The translations under genes were made by a program, and so were the position numbers. Under the pieces are notes generated by a model that saw nothing but the letters and a program-made list of their open reading frames with translations, made no database searches and was not told where the DNA came from. Shown in pieces: positions 47,520 to 56,368 of a stretch of DNA of 64,000 nucleotides. Within the stretch, counting starts at the first letter, position 1. Each line of letters starts with the position of its first letter. The stretch comes from VRUE01 sp036265675 (GTDB lineage Bacteria; Actinomycetota; Thermoleophilia; Solirubrobacterales; 70-9), in contig DATAOP010000010.1 in NCBI GenBank assembly GCA_036265675.1, positions 1 to 64,000 on the forward strand. Direction: 5' to 3'.

Positions 47520-48362
47520 CTACCTCTTCTTCTTCCCGCGCCTGCGACCGCGGACGATGTAGCGGTCCGACTTCTTGCTCTTCTTGCGGGTCCGGTAGCC
47601 GAGCGTCGGCTTGCCCCACGGGGTCACGGGGTGGCCGCCCGGAGTGTGGTGGGCCTCGCCGCCGCCGTGCGGATGATCGACCGGGTTCATCGCCACGCCG
47701 CGGGTCTGCGGCCGCTTGCCCTTGTGGCGGTTGCGCCCCGCCTTGCCGATCTTCACGTTCTGGTGCTCGGGGTTGGAGAGTGACCCGACCGTCGCCCGGC
47801 AATCGGCGCGAACCATCCGCATCTCCGAGGAGGGCAGCCGCAGGGTCACCATCTCGCCCTCCTTCGCCGCGAGCTGGATCGCGGTGCCGGCGGCGCGGCC
47901 GAGCTTGCCGCCCTGGCCGGGGACGAGCTCGACGTTGTGGACCACGGTTCCGGTCGGCATCTCGCGCAGCGAGAGCGCGTTTCCGGGCCTGATGTCGGCG
48001 CCCTTGCCCGCCTGCACCTGGTCACCGACCGAGAGCCCCGCCGGGGCGAGGATGTAGCTCTTCTCGCCGTCCGCGTAGTGGAGAAGCGCGATGTAGCAGC
48101 TGCGGTTCGGGTCGTACTCGATCGTCGCGACCCGGGCCGGCACGCCGTCCTTGCGACGCTTGAAGTCGATCCGCCGGTAGCGGCGCTTGGCACCGCCGCC
48201 GCGATGGCGGGCGGTGACGCGGCCGTTGGTGTTGCGGCCGCCGGACTTGCGCAGGCCTTCGGTCAGCTTCCGTTCCGGCTCGGTGGCGGTCAGCTGCTCG
48301 CGCATCGGGTAGGTCGCGAAGCGGCGTCCCGGGCTGGTCGGCTTTGTTTTGCGGTTCGGCAT
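47520..48362 (-). CDS. rplB: 50S ribosomal protein L2
   Basis: 280 aa. The central SH3-like and KOW parts and the C-terminal AMNPVDHPHGGGEAHHTPGGHPVTPWGKPTLGYRTRKK, including the His of HPHGGGE important for subunit association, are complete. ATG 48362 gives MPNRKTKPTSPGRRFATYP, the normal start; an upstream ATG in the same frame adds an unrelated basic leader. Confidence 0.98.
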   Translation of the reverse strand: MPNRKTKPTSPGRRFATYPMREQLTATEPERKLTEGLRKSGGRNTNGRVTARHRGGGAKRRYRRIDFKRRKDGVPARVATIEYDPNRSCYIALLHYADGEKSYILAPAGLSVGDQVQAGKGADIRPGNALSLREMPTGTVVHNVELVPGQGGKLGRAAGTAIQLAAKEGEMVTLRLPSSEMRMVRADCRATVGSLSNPEHQNVKIGKAGRNRHKGKRPQTRGVAMNPVDHPHGGGEAHHTPGGHPVTPWGKPTLGYRTRKKSKKSDRYIVRGRRRGKKKR

Positions 48363-48375
48363 TGCTCTCCGGTCC

Positions 48376-48675
48376 CTACGCGGTCTCCGCGCCCTCGAAC
48401 AGCTCGATGCGTTCACCCGGGGCGAGCTGGACGATCGCCTTCTTCCAGCCGCGGGTCTTCCCGATCGGCTGGGCGAGGTTGCGTCGCTTCGGCTTCGCCC
48501 GGACCTGCGAGGTCCGCACCGCGACGACAGCGACCCCGAAGATCTCTTCGACGGCGTGAGCGATCTGGGTCTTGTGCGCCCGGTGATCGACCCTGAAGGT
48601 GTACTTGCCCTCGCCGATCAGGGCGTAGCTCTTCTCCGAGACGACGGGGCGGATCAGCACGGTTCGCGCGTCCAT
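48376..48675 (-). CDS. rplW: 50S ribosomal protein L23
   Basis: 99 aa. TVLIRPVVSEKSYALIGEGKYTFRVDHRAHKTQIAHAVEEIFGVAVVAVRTSQVRAKPKR is L23, the docking site for trigger factor and SRP at the exit. ATG 48675 overlaps the rplD stop by one base. Confidence 0.97.
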   Translation of the reverse strand: MDARTVLIRPVVSEKSYALIGEGKYTFRVDHRAHKTQIAHAVEEIFGVAVVAVRTSQVRAKPKRRNLAQPIGKTRGWKKAIVQLAPGERIELFEGAETA

Positions 48676-49286
48676 CAGCCCAACCTCTCCTTCAGCTTCT
48701 CGAGGGCGCCCTCGGAGAGCACCAGCGAGGCGGCGCCGATCACGTCGGCGACGCCGATCGCCCTGGCCTCGGCAACGGTGACGCGGTCGATGTTGCGGAA
48801 GCTCTTCAGGGCGCCGATCTCCTCGGCGTCGAGGACGACCAGCGTCGGCCGCGTCGCGCCCCATTTGGCCAGCGCTTGGGCGGCAGCCTTGGTCGACGGG
48901 GTGTCGAAGGTCGCCGGATCGACGACGGCGATGCTGCCGCGCTCGGCGTGGACCGAGAGCGCCGAGCGCATCGCCTTGCGCCGCGCCTTGCGGTTGACCT
49001 TGACGATGAAGTGGCGCGGCTTCGGGCCGAACGCGACGCCGCCCCCGCTGCGGTTCGGGACGGCGAGCGAGCCGGCCCGGGCGCGGCCGGTGCCCTTCTG
49101 GCGCCAGGCCTTGGCAGTCGTCATCGAGACCTCAGCGCGGGTGAGGGTGGACGCGGTTCCGCGCCGGCGGGCGGCGAGATCGGCGCGAGCCGCCTCGTGC
49201 ACCAGCGACTGGTGGAACGGCTCGGCGAAAAGCTCTTTCGGCAGGTCGGCTTTGGTCGTCTTGCCGAGGACGGCGGCTTTACTCAT
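48675..49286 (-). CDS. rplD: 50S ribosomal protein L4
   Basis: 203 aa. The tunnel loop KAWRQKGTGRARAGSLAVPNRSGGGVAFGPKPRHF and the C-terminal IDRVTVAEARAIGVADVIGAASLVLSEGALEKLKERL are typical. In E. coli L4 also represses the S10 operon through its leader; whether the leader here responds is unknown. It overlaps rplC by 8 bases. Confidence 0.97.
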   Translation of the reverse strand: MSKAAVLGKTTKADLPKELFAEPFHQSLVHEAARADLAARRRGTASTLTRAEVSMTTAKAWRQKGTGRARAGSLAVPNRSGGGVAFGPKPRHFIVKVNRKARRKAMRSALSVHAERGSIAVVDPATFDTPSTKAAAQALAKWGATRPTLVVLDAEEIGALKSFRNIDRVTVAEARAIGVADVIGAASLVLSEGALEKLKERLG

Positions 49287-49914
49287 CGGTCCTCACCTCG
49301 AGGAGGGCGTTCTTCGACCCGGGCACGGAGCCCCGGACCAGCAGCAGGTTGTTCTCGGCGTCGACCTCGGCGACTTCGAGGCCGCGCTGGGTCACGCGCC
49401 GGTTGCCCATCTGCCCCGGCATCCGCGTGCCCTTGAAGACGCGGGCGGGGAAGGCGCTTGCGCCGATCGACCCCGGTGCCCTGACGTTGTGGGAGCCGTG
49501 CGTGACCGGGCCGCGGCTGAAGTTGTGGCGCTTGATCCCGCCCTGGAAGCCCTTCCCGATCGAGACGCCGGAGACCTTGATCCTCTGGCCCGACTCGAAT
49601 GAGTCGACGGTCACGTCGTCGCCTAGCTTGATCGGTTCATCCTTGTCCCCGCCGAGGTCCTCATCGCGGAACTCGGCCAGGTGTCGCATCGGCGGCGCCC
49701 CGGCCTTCTTCAGGTGGCCGAGCTCGGCGCCGCTCAGCTTCCCCTCGGCGACCTCGTCGAAGGCGAGCTGGACCGCCGCGTAGCCGTCGCGCTCGGCGTC
49801 GCGGATCGCGGTCACCTTGCAGGGACCGGCCTCGATCACGGTGACGGGGACGACGGTGCCGTCCTCGCGGAAGACCTGGGTCATGCCGAGCTTCTTCCCG
49901 AGGATCGCGGCCAT
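49279..49914 (-). CDS. rplC: 50S ribosomal protein L3
   Basis: 211 aa. AAILGKKLGMTQVFREDGTVVPVTVIEAGPC at the start and GKGFQGGIKRHNFSRGPVTHGSHNVRAPGSIGASAFPARVFKGTRMPGQMGNRRVT are signatures. It starts large-subunit assembly. It overlaps rpsJ and rplD. Confidence 0.98.
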   Translation of the reverse strand: MAAILGKKLGMTQVFREDGTVVPVTVIEAGPCKVTAIRDAERDGYAAVQLAFDEVAEGKLSGAELGHLKKAGAPPMRHLAEFRDEDLGGDKDEPIKLGDDVTVDSFESGQRIKVSGVSIGKGFQGGIKRHNFSRGPVTHGSHNVRAPGSIGASAFPARVFKGTRMPGQMGNRRVTQRGLEVAEVDAENNLLLVRGSVPGSKNALLEVRTDE

Positions 49915-50234
49915 CAGAGACGGATCTCGATGTCGACCCCGGCCGGCAGCGAGTCGAGCCGCTGGAGGGAGTCGACGGTTTTCGGCGACGGCTGGAGAAT
50001 GTCGATCAGCCGCTTGTGGGTGCGGATCTCGAAGTGCTCGCGCGAGTCCTTGTCCTTGAACGGCGAGCGGATCACGCAGTAGACGTTTTTCTCGGTCGGC
50101 AGCGGCACCGGGCCGGAGACGCTGGCACCGGTGCGCTCCGCGGTCTCGACGATCTCGCGGGCAGCGCGATCAATGGCGTCGTGGTCGTACGCCTTCAATC
50201 TGATTCGAATTTTCTGCGCCGCGATTGTCGCCAC
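49914..50234 (-). CDS. rpsJ: 30S ribosomal protein S10
   Basis: 106 aa from a GTG at 50234. KIRIRLKAYDHDAIDRAAREIVETAERTGASVSGPVPLPTEKNVYCVIRSPFKDKDSREHFEIRTHKRLIDI is S10, which also acts with NusB in antitermination. It is the first gene of the S10 operon, 157 bases after tuf; that gap contains four hairpins. Confidence 0.98.
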   Translation of the reverse strand: MATIAAQKIRIRLKAYDHDAIDRAAREIVETAERTGASVSGPVPLPTEKNVYCVIRSPFKDKDSREHFEIRTHKRLIDILQPSPKTVDSLQRLDSLPAGVDIEIRL

Positions 50235-50280
50235 GGTTGCCTCTGTTCCTTTTCTTTTCTGCGGCCCTTACCGCGTGAAA

Positions 50281-50313
50281 GGGGCGCCGCCCCTGTTGGT
50301 GGGGCGCCGCCCC
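50281..50313. repeat. Tandem palindromes between tuf and rpsJ
   Basis: GGGGCGCCGCCCC occurs twice (50281-50293, 50301-50313), each copy a perfect 6+1+6 palindrome, 7 bases apart. The copies can fold separately or pair with each other, which allows two alternative RNA structures in the S10 leader. Confidence 0.65.
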
Positions 50314-50339
50314 GGTCGTATGTCCTTTTGCATTTGTCC

Positions 50340-50384
50340 CGCCGCAGCCCTTGCGGCGAGGGGGCGGGGTGCTCGGCCCGCCCC
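50340..50384 (-). terminator. Two hairpins directly downstream of tuf
   Basis: Stem 1: GGGGCGGG (50361-50368) with CCCGCCCC (50377-50384), loop 8. Stem 2: CGCCGCA (50340-50346) with TGCGGCG (50352-50358), loop 5. Both follow the tuf stop in the direction of transcription; no T-run follows, so termination may be partial. Confidence 0.5.
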
Positions 50385-50391
50385 TCGGGTG

Positions 50392-51576
<1,185 letters not shown>

Positions 51577-51648
51577 CGCTCTCCGTTCTACCTTTCGAGT
51601 CGGGTTACGTCTGGTTTGGCTGGTTAAGTCTTGCGGGAAGCGCCCTAG

Positions 51649-51669
51649 GGCAGCACGCTTTGCGCTGCC
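51649..51669 (-). terminator. Hairpin between fusA and tuf
   Basis: GGCAGC (51649-51654) pairs with GCTGCC (51664-51669) around a 9-base loop that can add two more pairs. It could limit read-through or mark a processing site between fusA and tuf. Confidence 0.4.
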
Positions 51670-51745
51670 TGCAGGCGAACCTGGGAAATATAGCTGGATC
51701 GAACGCCCGCCTGCACCGTTCGTCCGGCCCTGTGGAAGTGGGAAT

Positions 51746-53857
51746 TCACGACGCCGCGCCCACCGGCTCGCCGGCCCGGTGCTCGACGATCTCCTCGGCG
51801 ATGTTGGAGGGGACCTCCTCGTAGCGCTCGAACTGCATCGTGTAGGTGGCGCGCCCCTGGGTCGAGGAGCGCAGGTCGGTCGCGTAGCCGAACATCTCGC
51901 CGAGCGGGACGAAGGCCTGAACCGCGAGCGCGTTCCCGCGCTGCTCCTGGCCCTGGACCTTGCCACGGCGCCGCGAGAGGTCGCCGATCACGTCGCCGAG
52001 AAAGTCCTCCGGGGTGACGACCTCGACCGACATCACCGGCTCGAGCAGAACCGGGTTGGCCTTGCGGGCTGCCTCCTGGATCGCCATCGAACCGGCGATC
52101 TTGAACGCCATCTCCGAGGAGTCGACGTCGTGGGATGAGCCGTCGATCAATTCGACCTGGACATCGACCATCGGGTAGCCGGCCTTGACGCCGTTCTCGA
52201 GCGCCTCGCCGATGCCTTCCTGGACCGGCTTGATGAACTCGCTCGGGATCGACCCGCCCTTGATCTTGTTGACGAACTCGAAGCCCTCGCCGGGCGCCGG
52301 CTCGAGGTTGATGACGACGTGGCCGAACTGGCCGCGGCCGCCGGTCTGGCGGACGAAACGGGCCTCGACGTTCTTGACGTCCTTGCGGATCGTCTCGCGG
52401 TAGGCGACCTGCGGCTTGCCGACGTTGGCGTCGACTTTGAACTCCCGCAGCATCCGGTCGACGATCACCTCGAGGTGGAGCTCGCCCATCCCGTGGATCA
52501 GGGTCTGCCCGGTCTCCTCGTCGGTTTCGACCTGGAAGGTCGGGTCCTCCTCGCCGAGGCGCTGGAGCGCGGTCCCCATCTTCTCCTGGTCGGCTTTCGT
52601 CTTCGGCTCGATCGCGACCGCGATCACCGGCTCGGGGAATTCGATGTTCTCGAGCATGATCGGCGAGTCCGGCGCGGCGAGGGTGTCGCCGGTCGAGGTC
52701 TGCTTGAGGCCGACGCCGGCGCAGATGTCGCCCGCGTAGCACTCCTCGATCTCCTCGCGGCTGTTGGCGTGCATCATCAGCAGCCGGCCGATCCGCTCGG
52801 TCTTGCCGGTGGTCACGTTGAGGACCCTGCCGCCGGCTTCCAGTTTGCCGGAGTAGACGCGGAAGTAGGTCAGTTTGCCGACGTAGGGGTCGGTCATCAC
52901 CTTGAACGCGAGCGCGGAGAACGGCTCGCCGTCGGAGGCGGGCCGCTCGGCCTCGGTCGGCCCCTCCTCGCCCTTGCCGGCCGGCACCAGCCCGGTGACC
53001 GGGGGAACCTCGAGCGGTGAGGGCAACAGCTCGACGATCGCGTCGAGCAGCGGCTGCACGCCCTTGTTCTTGAACGAGGACCCGCAGAGGACGGGGGTCA
53101 CCTTGGTGTCGAGGCAGGCCCGGTGCAGGGAGCTGGCGATCCGCTCGTGCGGGATCTCCTCGTCGCCGAGGTAGGCCTCCATCAGCTCGTCGTCGTAGTC
53201 GGCGCAGGCCTCGATCAGCTCGGTCCGGTACTGCTCCGCCTGATCGACAAGCTCGGCCGGGATCTCGGAGGTCTCGAACTCGGTCCCGAGGTCGTCTTTC
53301 CAGGTCAGCGCCTTCATCTCGATCAGGTCGACGACGCCGATGAACTCGGCCTCCTGGCCGATCGGGAGCTGGATCGGCAGCGGGTGTGCGCCGAGCCTGT
53401 CCTTCATCGTCTCGACCGCGTTGAAGAAGTCGGCCCCGGTGCGGTCCATCTTGTTGATGTAGGCGATCCGCGGGACGCGGTACTTGTCGGCCTGACGCCA
53501 GACCGTCTCCGACTGCGGCTCGACGCCGGCGACGGCGTCGAACACGGCGACGGCGCCGTCGAGGACGCGGAGGCTGCGCTCGACCTCGACCGTGAAGTCG
53601 ACGTGGCCCGGGGTGTCGATGATGTTGATCCGATGGCCCTCCCACTCGCAGGCGGTGGCGGCCGAGGTGATCGTGATCCCCCGTTCCTGCTCCTGCTCCA
53701 TCCAGTCCATCACGGCGGCGCCCTCGTGGACCTCGCCCATTTTGTGGGTGCGGCCGGTGTAGTAGAGGATGCGCTCGGTCGTCGTCGTCTTACCGGCGTC
53801 GATGTGCGCCATGATTCCGATGTTGCGCGTTTTCTCGAGGGGGAAGGTGCGTGGCAT
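51746..53857 (-). CDS. fusA: Elongation factor G
   Basis: 703 aa. GTPase motifs AHIDAGKTTTTERIL (17-31), DTPGHVDF, NKMDRTGADF; domain II-V follow, including GMGELHLEVIVDRMLREF and YRETIRKD. It drives ribosomal translocation. ATG 53857 has TACCTT 6 bases upstream and no Shine-Dalgarno, so a leaderless start is likely. The usual upstream genes rpsL and rpsG lie on the opposite strand 0.9 kb away. Confidence 0.99.
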   Translation of the reverse strand: MPRTFPLEKTRNIGIMAHIDAGKTTTTERILYYTGRTHKMGEVHEGAAVMDWMEQEQERGITITSAATACEWEGHRINIIDTPGHVDFTVEVERSLRVLDGAVAVFDAVAGVEPQSETVWRQADKYRVPRIAYINKMDRTGADFFNAVETMKDRLGAHPLPIQLPIGQEAEFIGVVDLIEMKALTWKDDLGTEFETSEIPAELVDQAEQYRTELIEACADYDDELMEAYLGDEEIPHERIASSLHRACLDTKVTPVLCGSSFKNKGVQPLLDAIVELLPSPLEVPPVTGLVPAGKGEEGPTEAERPASDGEPFSALAFKVMTDPYVGKLTYFRVYSGKLEAGGRVLNVTTGKTERIGRLLMMHANSREEIEECYAGDICAGVGLKQTSTGDTLAAPDSPIMLENIEFPEPVIAVAIEPKTKADQEKMGTALQRLGEEDPTFQVETDEETGQTLIHGMGELHLEVIVDRMLREFKVDANVGKPQVAYRETIRKDVKNVEARFVRQTGGRGQFGHVVINLEPAPGEGFEFVNKIKGGSIPSEFIKPVQEGIGEALENGVKAGYPMVDVQVELIDGSSHDVDSSEMAFKIAGSMAIQEAARKANPVLLEPVMSVEVVTPEDFLGDVIGDLSRRRGKVQGQEQRGNALAVQAFVPLGEMFGYATDLRSSTQGRATYTMQFERYEEVPSNIAEEIVEHRAGEPVGAAS

Positions 53858-53863
53858 GGTCTT

Positions 53864-53869
53864 AAGGTA
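53864..53869 (-). promoter_or_regulatory. -10 box of fusA, leaderless type
   Basis: Minus-strand TACCTT (53869-53864) ends 6 bases before the fusA ATG. This gives fusA-tuf its own promoter, as needed after separation from rpsL-rpsG. Confidence 0.45.
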
Positions 53870-53929
53870 AGGGTTGAAGTGAAGCGGGGACGGAAAAGAG
53901 AGCCTTCCGGCAAGGGCCGGGGTCGGCGC

Positions 53930-54862
53930 ATGAAAAAGGCCCTCACGGGCCCGGCGAAACGTCCGGCAAAAAAGAAGCCTGAGCGACGGGCGATGATAGC
54001 AGGGGCGAGGAGGGCGACCGCGAGGCTCGATCGCGCCGTCAACCGGCTGATGGAGCGCGCCTGGCCGCCGCTCGCGGGCCTCGCCCGTCGGACCGCGAAC
54101 AGAGGCAGGCGCGCCGGCCGCTGGATCGGTCGTCGCCTGCGCCCGGTCGGGGTGCTGCTGTTGCGCGGCTTCTCGCTGCTGGAACGCCGGTTGCTCCGGG
54201 CGCGCGACCTAGCGATCCGGTCCGCGACCCGCGCCAGCGCCCTTCTCACCCCGGAACGGGCGATCTGCGGCGTGATCCTCGCCTCCGGGGGCCTTCTCGT
54301 CGCCTCGCAGTTCGTCGACTACCGCGGGGTCGAGGTCGGACAGCCCGGCTACGCGGGCCTGCCCGGCGCCACGCCGCCGCTCGAGGGCGTCGAAGCCGCC
54401 GGCGCCGCACACGCCTACCTGCTCGTCCCTGTCGGTGCGATCGCGATCGCGATCGGCCTGCTCGCCGCCCTCACCGGGCGCAACCGGCTCGGCCGGGTCG
54501 TATTCGCCCTCGGCCTCGTCAGCCTCGCCGTCGTCCTCCTCATCGACCGTCCGGCCGGGCTCGACGTCGGCGAGCTGGCGGCGCGCTTCTCGGGAACCAC
54601 GGCGGTCCTGCAGATCGGGTACTACGCCGAGCTCGCCTCCGCGGCCGGGCTGATGCTCGCCGGATTGCTGCTCGTTCTGGCTCCGAGACTCGCGGCCCGC
54701 TACCATGCGCGGCCGTGCCGAACACGAATCAGCTTATTCGCAAGGGTCGCAAGCGGCCCAAGAAGAAGACGACGACGCCGGGCCTCAAGTCGGGGCAGGG
54801 TCGCAAGAAGAGGGTCGCGGCGCCGCAGCGGCGTGGCGTCTGCACCCGGGTCGCGACCGTAA
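53930..54862 (+). CDS. Basic membrane protein of unknown function, 3' end running into rpsL
   Basis: 310 aa as read. The N-terminal 95 residues are very basic (MKKALTGPAKRPAKKKPERR, then RRAGRWIGRRLRP), followed by four hydrophobic helices (AICGVILASGGLLVASQFV, LLVPVGAIAIAIGLLAAL, VVFALGLVSLAVVLLI, ASAAGLMLAGLLLVLA). I do not recognise the family. No stop occurs in this frame until 54862, so the last 49 residues overlap rpsL by 148 bases and are Arg/Ser-rich antigenic shadow sequence. The functional protein probably ends near 54715; a lost stop or frameshift at its end is possible. Confidence 0.65.
   Translation: MKKALTGPAKRPAKKKPERRAMIAGARRATARLDRAVNRLMERAWPPLAGLARRTANRGRRAGRWIGRRLRPVGVLLLRGFSLLERRLLRARDLAIRSATRASALLTPERAICGVILASGGLLVASQFVDYRGVEVGQPGYAGLPGATPPLEGVEAAGAAHAYLLVPVGAIAIAIGLLAALTGRNRLGRVVFALGLVSLAVVLLIDRPAGLDVGELAARFSGTTAVLQIGYYAELASAAGLMLAGLLLVLAPRLAARYHARPCRTRISLFARVASGPRRRRRRRASSRGRVARRGSRRRSGVASAPGSRP
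54701..54706 (+). promoter_or_regulatory. -10 box of rpsL, leaderless type
   Basis: TACCAT ends 8 bases before the rpsL GTG at 54715, inside the 3' part of the upstream membrane-protein gene. No Shine-Dalgarno. Confidence 0.42.
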
Positions 54863-55110
54863 CCCCGAAGAAGCCGAACTCGGCGCTGCGCAAGATCGCC
54901 CGTGTCCGCCTGACCAACGGGATGGAGGTCACGACCTACATCCCCGGCGAGGGCCACAATCTCCAGGAGCACTCGGTCGTTCTCGTCCGCGGCGGCCGGG
55001 TCAAGGACCTGCCGGGCGTCCGCTACAAGGTCGTCCGCGGCACCCTCGACGCCGCCGGCGTCTCCGATCGCAAGCAGGCTCGCTCGCGCTACGGCGTCAA
55101 GGCCTCCTGA
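54715..55110 (+). CDS. rpsL: 30S ribosomal protein S12
   Basis: 131 aa, GTG start. NQLIRKGRKRPKKK, PQRRGVCTRVATVTPKKPNSALRKIARVRL and GEGHNLQEHSVVLVRGGRVKDLPGVRYKVVRG carry the decoding-site loops, with the Lys residues linked to streptomycin response (in TPKKPNSALRK and GGRVKDLPG) conserved as wild type. About 9 extra residues (KSGQGRKKRVAA) precede PQRRGVC, similar in place to the longer Bacillus S12. It overlaps rpsG (TGATG) and is on the strand opposite to fusA. Confidence 0.98.
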   Translation: MPNTNQLIRKGRKRPKKKTTTPGLKSGQGRKKRVAAPQRRGVCTRVATVTPKKPNSALRKIARVRLTNGMEVTTYIPGEGHNLQEHSVVLVRGGRVKDLPGVRYKVVRGTLDAAGVSDRKQARSRYGVKAS

Positions 55111-55580
55111 TGCCGCGCCGTTCCGCAGCGCAGATCCGCCCGGTCGAGGCCGACGCCCGCCATCGCAATCGCCTCGTCCAGCAGACGATCAACAAGGTGA
55201 TGCGCGACGGCAAAAAGTCGCTCGCCGAGCGGATCGTCTACGACGCGCTGGCGATCGTCGGCGAGCGCAGCGGCGAGGACCCGGTGGAGACGCTGGAGGC
55301 GGCGATCAAACAGCTGACCCCGGTGCTCGAGGTCCGCTCGCGGCGGGTCGGCGGCGCGACCTACCAGGTGCCGGTCGAGGTTCCGGCACGGCGCGCGCGC
55401 ACGCTCGCGGTCCGCTGGCTCGTCGATTTCGCCCGCAACCGGCGCGAGTACTCGATGTCGGACCGCCTGGCGAGCGAAATCCTCGACTCGATCCAGCAGC
55501 AGGGCGGGGCCTGGAAGCGGAAGGACGACATCTACCGCATGGCCCAGGCCAACAAGGCCTTCGCGCATTACCGCTGGTAA
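55110..55580 (+). CDS. rpsG: 30S ribosomal protein S7
   Basis: 156 aa, standard. MPRRSAAQIRPVEADARHRNRLVQQTINKVMRDGKKSLAERIVYDAL and GGATYQVPVEVPARRARTLAVRWLVDFARNR then KKDDIYRMAQANKAFAHYRW. It nucleates assembly of the 30S head. ATG 55110 overlaps the rpsL stop by one base. Confidence 0.98.
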   Translation: MPRRSAAQIRPVEADARHRNRLVQQTINKVMRDGKKSLAERIVYDALAIVGERSGEDPVETLEAAIKQLTPVLEVRSRRVGGATYQVPVEVPARRARTLAVRWLVDFARNRREYSMSDRLASEILDSIQQQGGAWKRKDDIYRMAQANKAFAHYRW

Positions 55581-55592
55581 CCAGCCTTCCCG

Positions 55593-56072
55593 ATGAGTCG
55601 GCCGATCCTCGCTGTCGACGTCGACGGGGTGATCTCCCTGTTCGGGTTCGAGCAGCCGCCGAGCCGCGAGGAGGCCCGATTCGAGCTGGTCGACGGGATG
55701 GTCCACTGCATCTCGATCGCCGCCGGTGAGCGCCTGAAGCGGCTCTCGGGGCTCTACGACCTGGTCTGGGCGACCGGCTGGGAGGAAAAAGCCAACGACT
55801 ACCTGCCGAACATCCTCGGCCTGCCGGAGCTCCCCCACGTGAGCTTCGACGGAGCGGCGAGGTTCGGCTCGGCGCATTGGAAGCTGGGCCCGCTGGCCGA
55901 GTACGGGCGGGGCCGGGCACTGGCCTGGATCGACGACAGTCTCGACGACAGCTGCTACGAGTGGGCGCGGACCCGCGAGGAGCCGACCCTGCTCGTCCCG
56001 ACCGAGTCCGAGCTCGGCCTCGAGGAGGTCCAGGTCGAGGCATTGACGGCCTGGGCGAGCGGTCTAGACTGA
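55593..56072 (+). CDS. HAD-like hydrolase-fold protein
   Basis: 159 aa. The N-terminal DVDGVISLF gives the HAD nucleophile Asp pair (DxD), the middle DLVWATGWEEKANDYL matches motif II (T followed by G-W), and GRALAWIDDSLDDSCYEWA gives the acidic motif IV. This pattern resembles short HAD proteins annotated as secreted or RNA-repair-associated HADs. It probably has phosphatase activity on an unknown substrate. It lies 12 bases after rpsG, so it is probably read from the same transcript. Confidence 0.8.
   Translation: MSRPILAVDVDGVISLFGFEQPPSREEARFELVDGMVHCISIAAGERLKRLSGLYDLVWATGWEEKANDYLPNILGLPELPHVSFDGAARFGSAHWKLGPLAEYGRGRALAWIDDSLDDSCYEWARTREEPTLLVPTESELGLEEVQVEALTAWASGLD
56065..56070 (+). 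promoter_or_regulatory. -10 box of small membrane-protein gene, leaderless type
   Basis: TAGACT ends 7 bases before ATG 56078 and overlaps the end of the HAD-like gene. Confidence 0.42.
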
Positions 56073-56077
56073 GTCTG

Positions 56078-56368
56078 ATGCACGGGTTCCTGCCGATCTT
56101 CTTCCTGCTCGTCGTGCTCAAGATCCCCGTCCTCGGGGCGCTCTGGCTCGTCTGGTGGGCTGCCCAGGAACCGAAGACCGACGAGGAGGCCTCCCCGGGC
56201 GACGACGGCCACGGCCGCCGCACCCCGATCCGCCCCCGCCCCCGCGGCCCGCACCCCGCGACTTCAGGCGGTTTGCAGCGGGGACGGGCTGCCCATTCTG
56301 GGCAACTTGCGAGCCCGCCAGGGCGGGCTGCCCAGGGTGGGCACCCGTCCCGTTCTCACGCCGGCTGA
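56078..56368 (+). CDS. Small single-TM protein with proline/glycine-rich tail
   Basis: 96 aa. One strong hydrophobic helix at residues 4-28 (FLPIFFLLVVLKIPVLGALWLVWWAA), then an acidic EEASPGDDG stretch and a low-complexity Arg/Pro/Gly/His tail. The first 35 residues look like a real small membrane protein; the tail overlaps a cluster of hairpins and may be unconstrained. The stop lies inside the end of the convergent FMO gene (13-base overlap). Function unknown. Confidence 0.6.
   Translation: MHGFLPIFFLLVVLKIPVLGALWLVWWAAQEPKTDEEASPGDDGHGRRTPIRPRPRGPHPATSGGLQRGRAAHSGQLASPPGRAAQGGHPSRSHAG
56285..56345. repeat. Cluster of three hairpins with repeated TGCCCA-N3-TGGGCA
   Basis: CGGGCTGCCCA followed by a TGGGCA arm occurs at 56285-56306 and again at 56324-56345, each forming a 6-bp stem. 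Between them AGCCCGCC (56312-56319) pairs with GGCGGGCT (56322-56329). They sit at the 3' ends of two convergent genes, so a bidirectional terminator is the simplest reading. Confidence 0.55.

Noticed and set aside
54769..54820. Nine extra residues in S12 as a novel insertion
   Set aside because: Longer S12 proteins with extra residues at the same place are known, for example in Bacillus.
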